Shown: positions 44,582 through 53,020, counted from the stretch's first letter. The stretch is DNA of 64,000 nt from Mesotoga infera (GCF_900157305.1 NZ_LS974202.1:2666001-2730000); one strand, 5' to 3'. The notes: generated by a model from the sequence alone, not told the origin. Numbers and translations are program-made.

Positions 44582-46113
44582 TTCCGTTCTCTCCCCTCCG
44601 TAGCCGCCGCTGCGAAAATCGCCGCTTTCGCGTTGCTTTCGAATACATGAACGCCGGCTTCCTTAAGAATTCCGGTCTGTCTCTCCAGATTCTGGGGGTC
44701 GCCCGACGTTCCACATACGTAGGCGACGTAAAGAGGTCCTTTCTTCCTCTCAAGGCTTTTTATCGCACTTACCACATCGGCTGAAGGATCCGGTGCGCTG
44801 CCGTAGCCGAGAACAACATCGAAGAGAACTACCGCGACTGAAGGATCCTCTGATTGTATCCTGAGCTGCCCGGATCGGAAGGAAGGATCGATCATAGGGT
44901 GGAGTTTACCCTGAGTGAATTCATCTTCACCGTAGTCTATGAAACTGTTTTTAATAGGCTTAAGACTATCGGGTAACTTCATTCCGATCTCTAGCGGGTT
45001 ATTTCCGTAAACCGATTCGAGATATCTCCTGGCTATGCTTTCGGCCTCATAGCAGAGAGTACCGCCCGTGAAGAGACCTCGCAGGAACCGTCCGGAAGCT
45101 TCGCTCTTCCGTCCCAGGACTTCGATTTTCAAATACTCATTTATCAAATCCTCTCTGGCTTTTATCACGTCTTTTCCACCCAGGAGAGCCGCCGCTAGAG
45201 TTGCGCACTCCTCAAGACCGGTAGCGTATTTCAACTTTGGTTCATCCTCGCGTGGTGATTCTCCCATGAAACACGTAACCGAAGGCTTTCCGCTGCTTCT
45301 CAGTGCCTGGACAATCTTCTCCCTCACTTCGGGCGAGGGTGGTTTGCTTATAAACACCATTACGGAGATTTCGGGATCGTTCGCTAGAGCCTCTACCGCA
45401 GTCAGCGAAGAGATACCGCCCACGGCCGACTTAATATCTCTGCCACCCGTTCCTAGACCATGTTTCACACCTATTCCACGCCTGGCAAGCTGGACCATTA
45501 CTTCCTGCAATCCCGTACCGGATGCAGAGACTATACCGACCGGGCCCACCGGGCAGACATTGGAGAAGCCCAGCCCTTGACCGTTTATGACCACTGTTCC
45601 GCAATCCGGACCCATCACTATCAGTTCGTTCCGGGAGGCGTACCTCTTCAGCTCGATCTCCTCTTCCAGCGAAACATTGTCGGAGTAGAGCATTACATTC
45701 AAACCTCTCTTCAGGGCTTTCATCGCTTCTGCCGCAGCGTATCTTCCTGGCAGGGAAATCAGTGCGACATTGGCTCCCGGAAGCACAGATAGCGCTCCTT
45801 CTAGTGTCTTGGGCGTATATTCGCCAGGCTCTTCACTATCCTTCCACGGCAGCGAGGAGAGATAGGATCTGGCCATCTCCATAAGTCTGTCGTACAGCTT
45901 TCCAGGACAGTCAATTCCAATTATCAGATCGTCCGGAGAGGCATTTACACTCTCCACCTCGAAACCCGCGGCTTTCATGACATGCAAATTCGCCTCCGTC
46001 GCCATATTCAACGTGGCTTCGGTAACGCCTTCGATCTTCTTAAGCTCCTTTGCCACGAGCATGAGAGTCACACTGTCGTAATATTCACCCTTAATAATCT
46101 CTACTCTTTTCAA
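44578..46113 (-). CDS. fdrA: FdrA family protein, AllF-like
   Basis: A 511-residue FdrA protein with a succinyl-CoA-synthetase-like fold. Visible are the CoA-binding-like part LISLPGRYAAAEAMKAL, VMGPDCGTVVINGQG, GIVSASGTGLQEVMVQL, GLGTGGRDI and the ligase part FTGGTLCYEAE with HPMIDPSFR. In E. coli FdrA is reported as a subunit of oxamate carbamoyltransferase in allantoin breakdown. The frame starts at ATG 46128, but GGAGG lies 8 bases before the TTG at 46113; the resulting start MKRVEIIKGEYYDSV aligns with the E. coli N-terminus. The C-terminal 50 residues are encoded separately by the next gene. Confidence 0.9.
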   Translation of the reverse strand: MKRVEIIKGEYYDSVTLMLVAKELKKIEGVTEATLNMATEANLHVMKAAGFEVESVNASPDDLIIGIDCPGKLYDRLMEMARSYLSSLPWKDSEEPGEYTPKTLEGALSVLPGANVALISLPGRYAAAEAMKALKRGLNVMLYSDNVSLEEEIELKRYASRNELIVMGPDCGTVVINGQGLGFSNVCPVGPVGIVSASGTGLQEVMVQLARRGIGVKHGLGTGGRDIKSAVGGISSLTAVEALANDPEISVMVFISKPPSPEVREKIVQALRSSGKPSVTCFMGESPREDEPKLKYATGLEECATLAAALLGGKDVIKAREDLINEYLKIEVLGRKSEASGRFLRGLFTGGTLCYEAESIARRYLESVYGNNPLEIGMKLPDSLKPIKNSFIDYGEDEFTQGKLHPMIDPSFRSGQLRIQSEDPSVAVVLFDVVLGYGSAPDPSADVVSAIKSLERKKGPLYVAYVCGTSGDPQNLERQTGILKEAGVHVFESNAKAAIFAAAATEGRERK

Positions 46114-46150
46114 GAGATCGACCTCCATTCTCTCATCTATCTACTCTCAC

Positions 46151-46843
46151 TCACGAAATCCCTTCAAGTCCAGTAGAAAACCCTGCGAGCCAGGCCCTGC
46201 CGGAGAGATGCCCCCATTGGAGAATACTCCCGACCGCCGATAGGAACTCAGACGCTGAACTGCCAACTAGTGCCTGGCAGAGTTTATAGCCTCTCTTCCA
46301 GATATATCCATTCAAAGCATCTCTTATCATCTGAGTTGAAAACCAAGTCGTTCCGTTTTTCTCCAGCGCCTTAAAAAACCGTTCGCCCACCTCTACCCCC
46401 GTCCATCTGAATGCCGTTATAAGGCCGGTGACAAAGTCGTCGCCAGCAGGTGTCGTTCCCGGACCGAGGCCTATCATTCTTTCGGGATTCTCCAGCTGAT
46501 CCAGCAAACACTCGAACCGGTCATCAAGCAAAAAACGTCTCCACTCACTCCAGAGAGGTTGCCAGAGGAGATTGGCAGGCTCCGAAACTGGATTGATCGA
46601 AGGGTCAAAACCCACACTGGAAAGTTCCTGAGAGACTCTTACGCTTTCCCCGGTGCGCAAAACAGGAAGCGCCTCTATGAGAGATGCTCTTGGCAGATAA
46701 TCCACTTCCCTGGTGATCAGAGAATACCTCCTGTTATCATCTCCTTCAAAATTGATAACCTTAGAATAGATGCTGTGGACCTTCACGACTGACTCAATTT
46801 TCTGCCAATCGGAACTTCGTTCAAATGGGTACAGAGTGATCAT
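46151..46843 (-). CDS. DUF2877 protein, AllH-like subunit
   Basis: The 230-residue protein has the DUF2877 hallmark GLGPGTTPAGDDFVTG and the late HLSGRAWLAGF, as in E. coli YlbF/AllH. In E. coli this is the third subunit of the proposed oxamate carbamoyltransferase. The start ATGA overlaps the stop of the CoA-transferase gene, with GAGGGG 5 bases upstream. It is 37 bases ahead of fdrA. Which subunit holds the active site is not settled to my knowledge. Confidence 0.87.
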   Translation of the reverse strand: MITLYPFERSSDWQKIESVVKVHSIYSKVINFEGDDNRRYSLITREVDYLPRASLIEALPVLRTGESVRVSQELSSVGFDPSINPVSEPANLLWQPLWSEWRRFLLDDRFECLLDQLENPERMIGLGPGTTPAGDDFVTGLITAFRWTGVEVGERFFKALEKNGTTWFSTQMIRDALNGYIWKRGYKLCQALVGSSASEFLSAVGSILQWGHLSGRAWLAGFSTGLEGIS

Positions 46844-48030
46844 ATGACCCCTCTTTTTTTATACTCCTCTAACTCTTGGAGACTCAAACCAAGTAGTTCC
46901 TGATATATTTCTCCATTGTTTTCTCCAAGCGATGGAGCCGGTCCACAGATTCCCGCTGGCGTTGCCGAGAACTTTATGGGTACGCCGGGCATCTTTACGT
47001 TGAACCCCTTCTGGGGAACGTCCACGATCATTTCACGCGCAAGTACTTGTGGATCGGTGAAGAGATCAGCGATGTTGTTTATACGACCGGACGGTATATC
47101 GAGTTCCTGGAAGAGATCGAGCCAATCTCTGGTGGTTTTCCCAGAAAGAGTGACAGAGATTATCTTTGTGAGTTCGATTATATTTCTCACACGCTCTGGA
47201 TTGGTGGAAAACCTCGGATCTTCGCACAACTCCGGCCGCTCTATCGCCATGCAGAATTTTTGCCATATACTGTCGTTTCCGATTGCGATGTTTATCTGAC
47301 CATCAAGTGTCGCGAACGAAGCGAAGGGTGCGATCGACGGATGACTATTGCCGATAGGTTCTGGTATCCTTCCAGTTGCCGAAAACCTCGCGATAGCATT
47401 CTCGAGAACGGCAACCATGCTGTCCAGCATCGCGACATCCACCATCTGTCCTTCACCATTTTTTTGCCTGTTGTGGAGAGCCGCTAGAATACCGATACAG
47501 GCGAAGGTTCCACAAAATATGTCGGCAATAGAACTCCCGGTCTTCGTAGGGTGGTCTCTATCCGGACCCGTTATGCTCATTATTCCGCTCAATCCCTGTA
47601 TTATCAGATCGTAAGCCGTCCTCTGACTCATCGGTCCGGAATGTCCAAAACCTGATAATGCCGTGTATATAAGCGAAGAGTTAAGCTCCTTGAGTCTTTC
47701 GTAGGAAAACCCGAGCTTCTTCATCACGCCTGGTTTGAAATTCTCCACCAACACATCGGCCTTTTCAACGAGTCGTTTGAAGAGCACCTTCCCCTCGGGA
47801 GCTTTCAGGTTCAACGTTATACTCTTCTTTCCCCTGTTGATACTCATGAAATATGCGCTTTCACCGTTTATCATGGGACTGAAAGTGCGGGAATCGTCTC
47901 CGCCGTCTGGCCGTTCGACCTTCACCACGGCCGCTCCCATATCGCAGAGCAACATCGTGCAAAATGGCCCCGCGAGGACTCTGGTTAGGTCGAGTACGAA
48001 CAATCCTTCGAGTGGCTTGGGCAATTTCAT
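46840..48030 (-). CDS. Class III (CaiB/BaiF) CoA-transferase
   Basis: The 396-residue protein moves CoA between carboxylic acids through an aspartyl thioester. It begins with PLEGLFVLDLTRVLAGP, then VVKVERPDGGDD, SINRGKKSITLNLK, VENFKPGVMKKLG and SGFGHSGPMSQR, all typical. GSSIADIFCG holds the likely catalytic Asp. The start overlaps the nitrilase stop by 4 bases. Its presence suggests that a carboxylic acid from ring breakdown, such as an oxalate- or oxamate-like acid, is activated with CoA. Substrates cannot be read from sequence. Confidence 0.9.
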   Translation of the reverse strand: MKLPKPLEGLFVLDLTRVLAGPFCTMLLCDMGAAVVKVERPDGGDDSRTFSPMINGESAYFMSINRGKKSITLNLKAPEGKVLFKRLVEKADVLVENFKPGVMKKLGFSYERLKELNSSLIYTALSGFGHSGPMSQRTAYDLIIQGLSGIMSITGPDRDHPTKTGSSIADIFCGTFACIGILAALHNRQKNGEGQMVDVAMLDSMVAVLENAIARFSATGRIPEPIGNSHPSIAPFASFATLDGQINIAIGNDSIWQKFCMAIERPELCEDPRFSTNPERVRNIIELTKIISVTLSGKTTRDWLDLFQELDIPSGRINNIADLFTDPQVLAREMIVDVPQKGFNVKMPGVPIKFSATPAGICGPAPSLGENNGEIYQELLGLSLQELEEYKKRGVI

Positions 48031-48917
48031 CTCCTCCTGAATGGAATGCGCTTTGCCGGTTCGAAGGCTGATTTACCCTCTTCGAGAATTCCGGTGTAGG
48101 CCTCTGTGTTCCTGTCTTGAATATGGTCGAATATCTGGTCTCTGTTCGAGCCGGGAATGATCTTTTTTATTGGATCGGGGTCCAGTTCGGCATGGATGAA
48201 CTCGTCACAACCCCCGGCCTGAGAGAGTTTCATACCTGAAGGGTGAACGATCATCGAGCAGCCGAAGAAATATGCCCCGCTGGCATCTCTTCCGACAGAA
48301 TTGGTACCTATCCAGTAAACGTGATTATCGTAGGCACGCGCCCTGTTGGTAAGTTCCCACTGATCGAACGTTCGCAGAAAAGCCGATGGTCTGCATATTA
48401 TCTCAGCTCCCTTCAGGGTCGTAATTCTCGCAAGTTCGGGGAAATCTCCGTCATAACAGATCACCATACCTATGTTGCCTATCGGAGTCTCAACTGAGAA
48501 GGGCTCCCTGCCTGGTGTGGTCCATCCGCCTGCCTCCAGTCGTTCCGATGGAAAGGGATGGGTCTTTCTATAAACACCCAGCAGACCATCTGGGCCTATC
48601 AGTGCGGCGCTGTTATAGATAACCGGAAAGACCTCACCCCTCTCGTAAGTTGGAAAGCATATATACATATCCAGTTCACTGGCCCATTGAACGGCCCTAT
48701 CAATTATCGGACCGGGAATTGTGGAAACTGCCTTCCAGAGGTCTTTGACACCACCAATAGGAGTAAACCCGGTAGTGAAACTCTCAGGTAGTACCACCAG
48801 ATTTGCGTTGGAGAACTCTTTGGTCTTCGTTATCCAGTAATGGGCTATCGAAAGGTTCTTTTCGACGTTCATCGGTTCGATTGCAAACTGTACGGCAGAA
48901 ACAACGATTCTCTCCAT
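48027..48917 (-). CDS. Nitrilase-family carbon-nitrogen hydrolase
   Basis: The 296-residue hydrolase has the Glu-Lys-Cys triad of the nitrilase superfamily: Glu in LPESFTTGF, Lys in YRKTHPF and Cys in MVICYDGDFPE. A second Glu occurs in AEL- and the C-terminal half fits amidases such as N-carbamoyl amino acid hydrolase or beta-ureidopropionase. It likely splits a linear amide or carbamoyl group and would fit ureide breakdown. The frame runs to 48956, but AAGGAG lies 7 bases before the ATG at 48917. It is the first gene of the ten-gene operon. Confidence 0.87.
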   Translation of the reverse strand: MERIVVSAVQFAIEPMNVEKNLSIAHYWITKTKEFSNANLVVLPESFTTGFTPIGGVKDLWKAVSTIPGPIIDRAVQWASELDMYICFPTYERGEVFPVIYNSAALIGPDGLLGVYRKTHPFPSERLEAGGWTTPGREPFSVETPIGNIGMVICYDGDFPELARITTLKGAEIICRPSAFLRTFDQWELTNRARAYDNHVYWIGTNSVGRDASGAYFFGCSMIVHPSGMKLSQAGGCDEFIHAELDPDPIKKIIPGSNRDQIFDHIQDRNTEAYTGILEEGKSAFEPAKRIPFRRR

Positions 48918-49278
48918 ATCTACTCCTTTTTCACAAAGAAGTGGGGATATGCCCAATCTATCACATTTTTATCCAATTTAGGAATAATGGAGAGCAGTGT
49001 GTTTGGTGGTTTTTGACTTTGAGAATTGAACCATGTTGAAGAGTGGCAAGTACTCTATAAATGGACTCCTTTTGGTCGGTATCTCAAAAGACCGGAAGCT
49101 TTTCAAGGTGTCAATCGAGTATGGATAAGAGGTATGAGAGCAGGCAAATAAGCCAAATTATTGAGTAATGAGTTCTTATATATTGCTTAAAACTCTTTTC
49201 TATTGCGGCCTTTAATTTTCTCAATTCTCTCCGTAACAGATTTTTTACATTTATACCCGACAAAATACCTCTTATATA
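48918..49278. other. Intergenic region upstream of the catabolic operon
   Basis: About 360 bases between the nitrilase gene (minus) and the small-RNA promoter (plus). The part next to the nitrilase must hold the operon promoter; a TTGGAT followed 18 bases later by GCATAT is a weak candidate, near the partial dyad GGGGATATGCCC (48945-48956). A 31-codon frame at 49033-49128 has protein-like composition but no ribosome site. AT-rich stretches follow. No confident gene is visible. Confidence 0.5.
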
Positions 49279-49307
49279 TTGACAAAAACGAGTAAATTGG
49301 GTAGAAT
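49279..49307 (+). promoter_or_regulatory. Promoter of an orphan small RNA
   Basis: Perfect TTGACA (49279-49284), 17-base spacer, TAGAAT (49302-49307). No reading frame with a ribosome site follows before the terminator at 49459-49481. Confidence 0.8.
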
Positions 49308-49312
49308 TATAT

Positions 49313-49481
49313 CAAGAAGAACGAGAAGACAGTAAGAACCCTTGCTACCCCCAAGAGTAAAAGGTCACTGAAAAGACAGGAGATAGCAAAAAGAACCCTA
49401 GTCATCAACGTGCATGGTCAGGCATGTTGAAACCCCCCTAGAAAATCCCGATTATTGAGCCGCCGGATGGCGGCTTTTTTT
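49313..49481 (+). ncRNA. Candidate small RNA of about 170 bases
   Basis: A consensus promoter and a strong terminator enclose about 170 bases without a gene. Inside, CAACGTGC pairs with GCATGTTG (49406-49429, one G-U pair, 8-base loop), TTGCTA can pair with TAGCAA (49342-49347 and 49384-49389), and the 9-base AAGAACCCT is repeated at 49334 and 49391. Two unpaired C runs (49348-49352 and 49433-49438) could bind G-rich ribosome sites, as C-rich loops do in some Gram-positive small RNAs. It does not match the signal recognition particle RNA or 6S RNA patterns I know. The neighbouring NUDIX gene is convergent, so this is not a leader. Confidence 0.6.
49459..49481 (+). terminator. Terminator of the small RNA
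   Basis: GCCGCC pairs with GGCGGC around GGAT, followed by seven T bases. Confidence 0.88.
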
Positions 49482-49526
49482 CGTGACGCCGATATGGATG
49501 ATGAAAATATGCTGACGTTGAAACGT

Positions 49527-49913
49527 TTATCTATGAGAGTCTTTCAAGCTTTCTACGAAGGGGAGATCGGCGGGAGATAAATCGTAACTACCCAGCTCCT
49601 GAACGCAGATCCAGCGAACTTCCGAATGATCTTTCAAATCGAACTCCTCCGAGATAAATTCAACACTGAAAGCCTCAAGCCTAATTTTTCCAAACGGGTA
49701 TTCGTAAATTGAGGTGCCGAAGTGACCCTGAATGTTAATCTCGACACCGAGTTCTTCTTTTATTTCACGTTTCAAACACTGCTCCAGACCCTCGCCGGTT
49801 TCAGCTTTGCCACCGGGAAATTCCCATTTCCCGGGTAGCCTTCCCTTATTGAGCCTCCTGGCTATCAGAACCATACCGTTTCTCTGGGCGATTGCGGCCG
49901 TCACCACTACCAA
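49527..49913 (-). CDS. NUDIX hydrolase, MutT-like
   Basis: A 128-residue enzyme with the complete NUDIX box GKAETGEGLEQCLKREIKEE(L) starting near residue 35, where the REIKEE part binds the metal. The short length and WEFPGGK lead-in are typical of MutT-type 8-oxo-dGTP pyrophosphatases, which clean the nucleotide pool, although other nucleoside diphosphate substrates are possible. It is convergent with the small-RNA candidate and lies about 110 bases from the Crp/Fnr gene on the same strand. Confidence 0.85.
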   Translation of the reverse strand: MVVVTAAIAQRNGMVLIARRLNKGRLPGKWEFPGGKAETGEGLEQCLKREIKEELGVEINIQGHFGTSIYEYPFGKIRLEAFSVEFISEEFDLKDHSEVRWICVQELGSYDLSPADLPFVESLKDSHR

Positions 49914-50021
49914 AAGATCACTCCCCCTTCAAGATGCTTTCAAAATAGATTCTCTCATGAATCCAGTCAGTACAGACAATTATAAAACCAATAGACGAAA
50001 AGACCGGAAGAAATCGGTTCT

Positions 50022-50717
50022 TCAAAGGTCTGCCGGTTCTCCCACGATTCTTTTCAGAGCGTCCTCGTCGAGTACCCTTATCTTTTTCCCGTCTTGGCCG
50101 ATGATTCCTTCGGATGTGAACTCCCCGAAAACTCTGGACAACGAAGGCCTTGCAACACCGAAAGCGTCGGCCAGTTCTTCTCTTGTTATCTTAAGTTCGA
50201 ACTCCGGACCGTTTTCAGAGGCTTTTTTTAAAAGAAAATGCGCCAGTTTCTGGCTTATAGTGTTCAGGGATAGCAACCACACTTTTTCGGCCAGAGTGGT
50301 GAGTCTGTTGCCCATATCGCCTAGGAGATTAACCAGGAATCTCTCGTTGTTTCCACATATAGAAATAATTCCGGTCTTCTCCATATAGAGTATTGTGACG
50401 TGATCTATGGCAACTATATCGACCGGTAACTTTCTGTCTTTGGCGAAGATGAAACCTGAGGCCAGAATCGAAGGGGCCTTGATTCTCTCAATCTGAACGA
50501 CCTTACCCGAGAAGTCCTGCATCTGTGCCTTTACTTCACCCAAAAGGAGCACAAGCATTTCCTCGCAGCTACTCCCCTGTTCCTCTATGAGTTCTCCCGG
50601 CAGGAATCTACGGATCCTGTGTTTTACCTTTGAAAAAATATCTTCAAGCTGACCCACCGGGATACCGGCAAAGAGGTCACACCTTCCCAGGTTGTAAATC
50701 AGAGGATTCAAATGCAT
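50022..50717 (-). CDS. Crp/Fnr-family regulator
   Basis: The 231-residue protein has an N-terminal cyclic-nucleotide-like beta barrel (LPGELIEEQGSSCEEMLVLL) and a C-terminal winged helix with ITREELADAFGVARPSLSRVFGE-type recognition segment. There is no N-terminal cysteine set for an Fnr iron-sulfur cluster, and the phosphate-binding RxxS of true cAMP receptors is not evident, so the signal is unknown. It is the only global-type regulator in this half of the window and could act on the neighbouring operons. No partner gene shares its transcript with certainty. Confidence 0.85.
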   Translation of the reverse strand: MHLNPLIYNLGRCDLFAGIPVGQLEDIFSKVKHRIRRFLPGELIEEQGSSCEEMLVLLLGEVKAQMQDFSGKVVQIERIKAPSILASGFIFAKDRKLPVDIVAIDHVTILYMEKTGIISICGNNERFLVNLLGDMGNRLTTLAEKVWLLSLNTISQKLAHFLLKKASENGPEFELKITREELADAFGVARPSLSRVFGEFTSEGIIGQDGKKIRVLDEDALKRIVGEPADL

Positions 50718-51020
50718 TCACCACCTTAATGAGTTTCATCAGAGATGTCGATATAGAGAGCCATTTTTTATTTACGGCAAATTAGATGCCTTCCAGGCTC
50801 TCCTGGGTAGATTATACTTATCGATTGCTGAATATCAACGATTTCTGACCAAAAGTTCCCTTCGATTTCTCTTGATTTTGGGTACTGACAAAAGGTATTA
50901 TATTAAAGTACACTTTGATATCCTGATTTTATGGGTTGTTTCAGATGGGATTTTCGGGTTCAATTTACTTAACCTGTTGTAGTTAATGTATATTTGTAAA
51001 TACATTGTTTGGAGGCCGAG
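50718..51020. other. Divergent intergenic region with operator-like palindrome
   Basis: About 300 AT-rich bases between the Crp/Fnr gene (minus) and the HAD-importer operon (plus). It contains TTACTT followed after 18 bases by TATATT (50965-50970 and 50989-50994) as plus-strand promoter, and a 22-base dyad listed separately. A TATATT at about 50896 may be an additional start. No gene or structured RNA is evident. Confidence 0.5.
50985..51006. promoter_or_regulatory. Operator-like dyad over the -10 of the HAD-importer operon
   Basis: AATGTAT and ATACATT are perfect 7-base arms separated by 8 bases, and the centre is itself nearly symmetric. The left arm covers the -10 TATATT and the right arm the expected transcription start, 15 bases before the first gene. 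This is a typical place for a repressor site. Confidence 0.55.
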
Positions 51021-51593
51021 TTGAGACTCTTTATCTTCGATGTTGGCGGTGTTGTTGCCGCAAATACCAGTGTGGTTCCCCAAATATGCGATTATCTCGA
51101 TATTCCCCAGGAAAGGTTCATAGAACTCGCAGGCCATGAAAGCATCAAGGCCCTCCAAACGGGCGGGATGACCGAAGAGGACTTTGCCCTTCGTCTGTCT
51201 TCAAAGATAGGTAAAGAAGTACCTTCCAATATCTGGTCGATCTTCTTTAATCCTGTTCCGATCGAAGGCACGATCAAGATCATAGAAAAATTAAAAACCC
51301 GGTACAGGGTGGTAGCCGGGACGAACACAATTGACCCCCACTACAGGATACATAAAGAACGAAACGATTATGTCTTGTTTGACGAAGTTTACGCCTCCCA
51401 CATCATGGGTCTGGCTAAACCCGATTCAGAGTTTTACCGTCATATCCTTTATGCCGAGAACTGCACGCCTGAGGAGGCTTTTTTCGCCGACGACACTTTG
51501 AAAAATGTTCTGGCAGCGAGAAATCTGGGTATTGTATCATTTCATTTCACAGAACCTTCCGCTCTGGAAGAAAGGCTCAAAGAGTATCTTTGA
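51021..51593 (+). CDS. HAD-family phosphatase, YihX-like
   Basis: A 190-residue HAD hydrolase. LFIFDVGGVV is motif I with the nucleophile Asp (a G in place of the second acid, as in YihX-type FDLGNV), VVAGTNT is motif II, the Lys in GLAKPDSEFY is motif III and FADDTLKNV is motif IV. YihX dephosphorylates glucose 1-phosphate. In this operon the gene could act on the phosphate of an imported sugar. The frame starts at 51009, but GGAGG lies 5 bases before the TTG at 51021. Confidence 0.8.
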   Translation: MRLFIFDVGGVVAANTSVVPQICDYLDIPQERFIELAGHESIKALQTGGMTEEDFALRLSSKIGKEVPSNIWSIFFNPVPIEGTIKIIEKLKTRYRVVAGTNTIDPHYRIHKERNDYVLFDEVYASHIMGLAKPDSEFYRHILYAENCTPEEAFFADDTLKNVLAARNLGIVSFHFTEPSALEERLKEYL

Positions 51594-51618
51594 GTAAAAA
51601 TCGAAAGGGGTGAAAAGA

Positions 51619-52962
51619 ATGAGAAGACTCACTGTAATTCTACTTGTTTTGCTGATTCTGGTTATTCCTATCGGCGCGATGGCGAAAATCACCATAACGT
51701 GGTGGATCAATCCCTGGAGAATAGCACCTCCCGGGTTCCCAGCCGACAAAGCAGCAACAGAAGAGGACTTCCCGAAGTGGGCCGCAGAGGAGTTCATGAG
51801 GCTCCATCCTGATGTAGAAATCAAGTACGTAGTTGTAGGCAACACTGAGTACGCACAGAAGATGGCTGCCGCAATAGCGACTGGAACTCAGCCGGATATC
51901 TTCAAGGGACCCGTCTGGGATAACAGATGGGTAGGTGCAGGACTTCTCGAGCCAATCGACGACTATCTCACTCAGGAAGATATCGACGATTTCTACGAGC
52001 TGGCACTGGAAAGCGGATATGTTAACGGAAAGCACTATATCTGGCCATGGAATCTCGGCACAAATGGAATGGGTACATCGATGCTTCTGTACACTCCAGA
52101 TTTCGAGAAGGCTGGAATCGACTGGAAGAAGATAGTCGAAGAAGGCTGGACAATGGAGGAGTTCGTAGAAATTGCCAAGAAGCTCACATGGGATTCCGAC
52201 GGTGATGGCAATATTGACCACTATGCTATAAGTTTCGGTGCCCAGGATACCCACAATCTGATGAACTTCATCTACGCTTTCGGCGCAAAGCTAATCAATG
52301 AAGACGAAACGAAAGTCATATTCAATTCCCAGGAAGCCATCGATGGTCTGCAGTTCCTGGTAGATCTGGTTGAAGTTCATGGCGTGGCTCCCAAAGGTGT
52401 CGAGGCGATGGGTGTTTACGATGTAATAGGTAACTTCCACTCCCACAAAACCAGCATAGGTTTTGGAGGTCCTTATGAAATCGGTAGAATAACAAGATAT
52501 GTCAAGTCCGGCCAGCTTGCCGAACAGTTCTATCCGGTCATCGCTCCTTTCCCACATGTAGAAGGAAAGAAAGGTGTATCTTACGCTTCTGCGAGTGGCT
52601 TTGTGGTATTCAAGCAGAAAGATGCAGCCAAGAAGGAGAAAGTGATGGAGTTTGCAAAGTTCCTCACCAACAAAGAGAACACGGCGCTTCTCGAGAGCCT
52701 TCTTTATCTGACAGCGAGAAAATCGGTGAACGCACAGCTCTTCAAGAGTGATGAATACCTCAACGATCAGACACAGACCTTTGCTAGAATTATGGACGAA
52801 ACCGGTATGGAGTTCTTTGGATCGCAGAGTTTCCCGTGGTCAGAAATTTCCAAATTCTTCACAAGCGCTATGCAAGGTGCCTTTGGACTGACAAAAACTG
52901 TTAAGGAAGCCCTCGATGGTTTCGTTACAGAAGCAAACAGGGCTCTAGCTTACTACTATTGA
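51619..52962 (+). CDS. ABC importer solute-binding protein (second system)
   Basis: A 447-residue family 1 binding protein with signal peptide RRLTVILLVLLILVIPIGAMA, then ITITWWINPWRIAPPG and a long WDSDGDGNIDHYAISFG calcium-loop-like segment, which is common in sugar-binding proteins of this group. The ligand is unknown; sugars or oligosaccharides are likely. The ATG at 51619 has AGGGG 8 bases upstream. It lies between the HAD gene and two permeases. A stable hairpin after its stop probably keeps its message level high. Confidence 0.88.
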   Translation: MRRLTVILLVLLILVIPIGAMAKITITWWINPWRIAPPGFPADKAATEEDFPKWAAEEFMRLHPDVEIKYVVVGNTEYAQKMAAAIATGTQPDIFKGPVWDNRWVGAGLLEPIDDYLTQEDIDDFYELALESGYVNGKHYIWPWNLGTNGMGTSMLLYTPDFEKAGIDWKKIVEEGWTMEEFVEIAKKLTWDSDGDGNIDHYAISFGAQDTHNLMNFIYAFGAKLINEDETKVIFNSQEAIDGLQFLVDLVEVHGVAPKGVEAMGVYDVIGNFHSHKTSIGFGGPYEIGRITRYVKSGQLAEQFYPVIAPFPHVEGKKGVSYASASGFVVFKQKDAAKKEKVMEFAKFLTNKENTALLESLLYLTARKSVNAQLFKSDEYLNDQTQTFARIMDETGMEFFGSQSFPWSEISKFFTSAMQGAFGLTKTVKEALDGFVTEANRALAYYY

Positions 52963-52980
52963 TCCAAAGCAATCAGTCAA

Positions 52981-53020
52981 AGGAACAGCCTCTACCCCGG
53001 TTGGGTCTGGGGCTGTTCCT
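52981..53020 (+). terminator. Hairpin after the binding-protein gene
   Basis: AGGAACAGCC pairs with GGCTGTTCCT (10 bp), with a further CCC/GGG stem in the loop. Only three T bases follow, so it is more likely a 3' stabiliser or partial terminator than a full stop; two permease genes of the same operon follow. Confidence 0.55.

Noticed and set aside
49313-49481. 6S RNA or signal recognition particle RNA for the orphan transcript
   Set aside because: The ends do not pair into the long rod with central bubble expected for 6S RNA, and the conserved GGTCAGG-CCGGAAGG-GCAGCC pattern of SRP RNA is absent (only a short GGTCAGG occurs).
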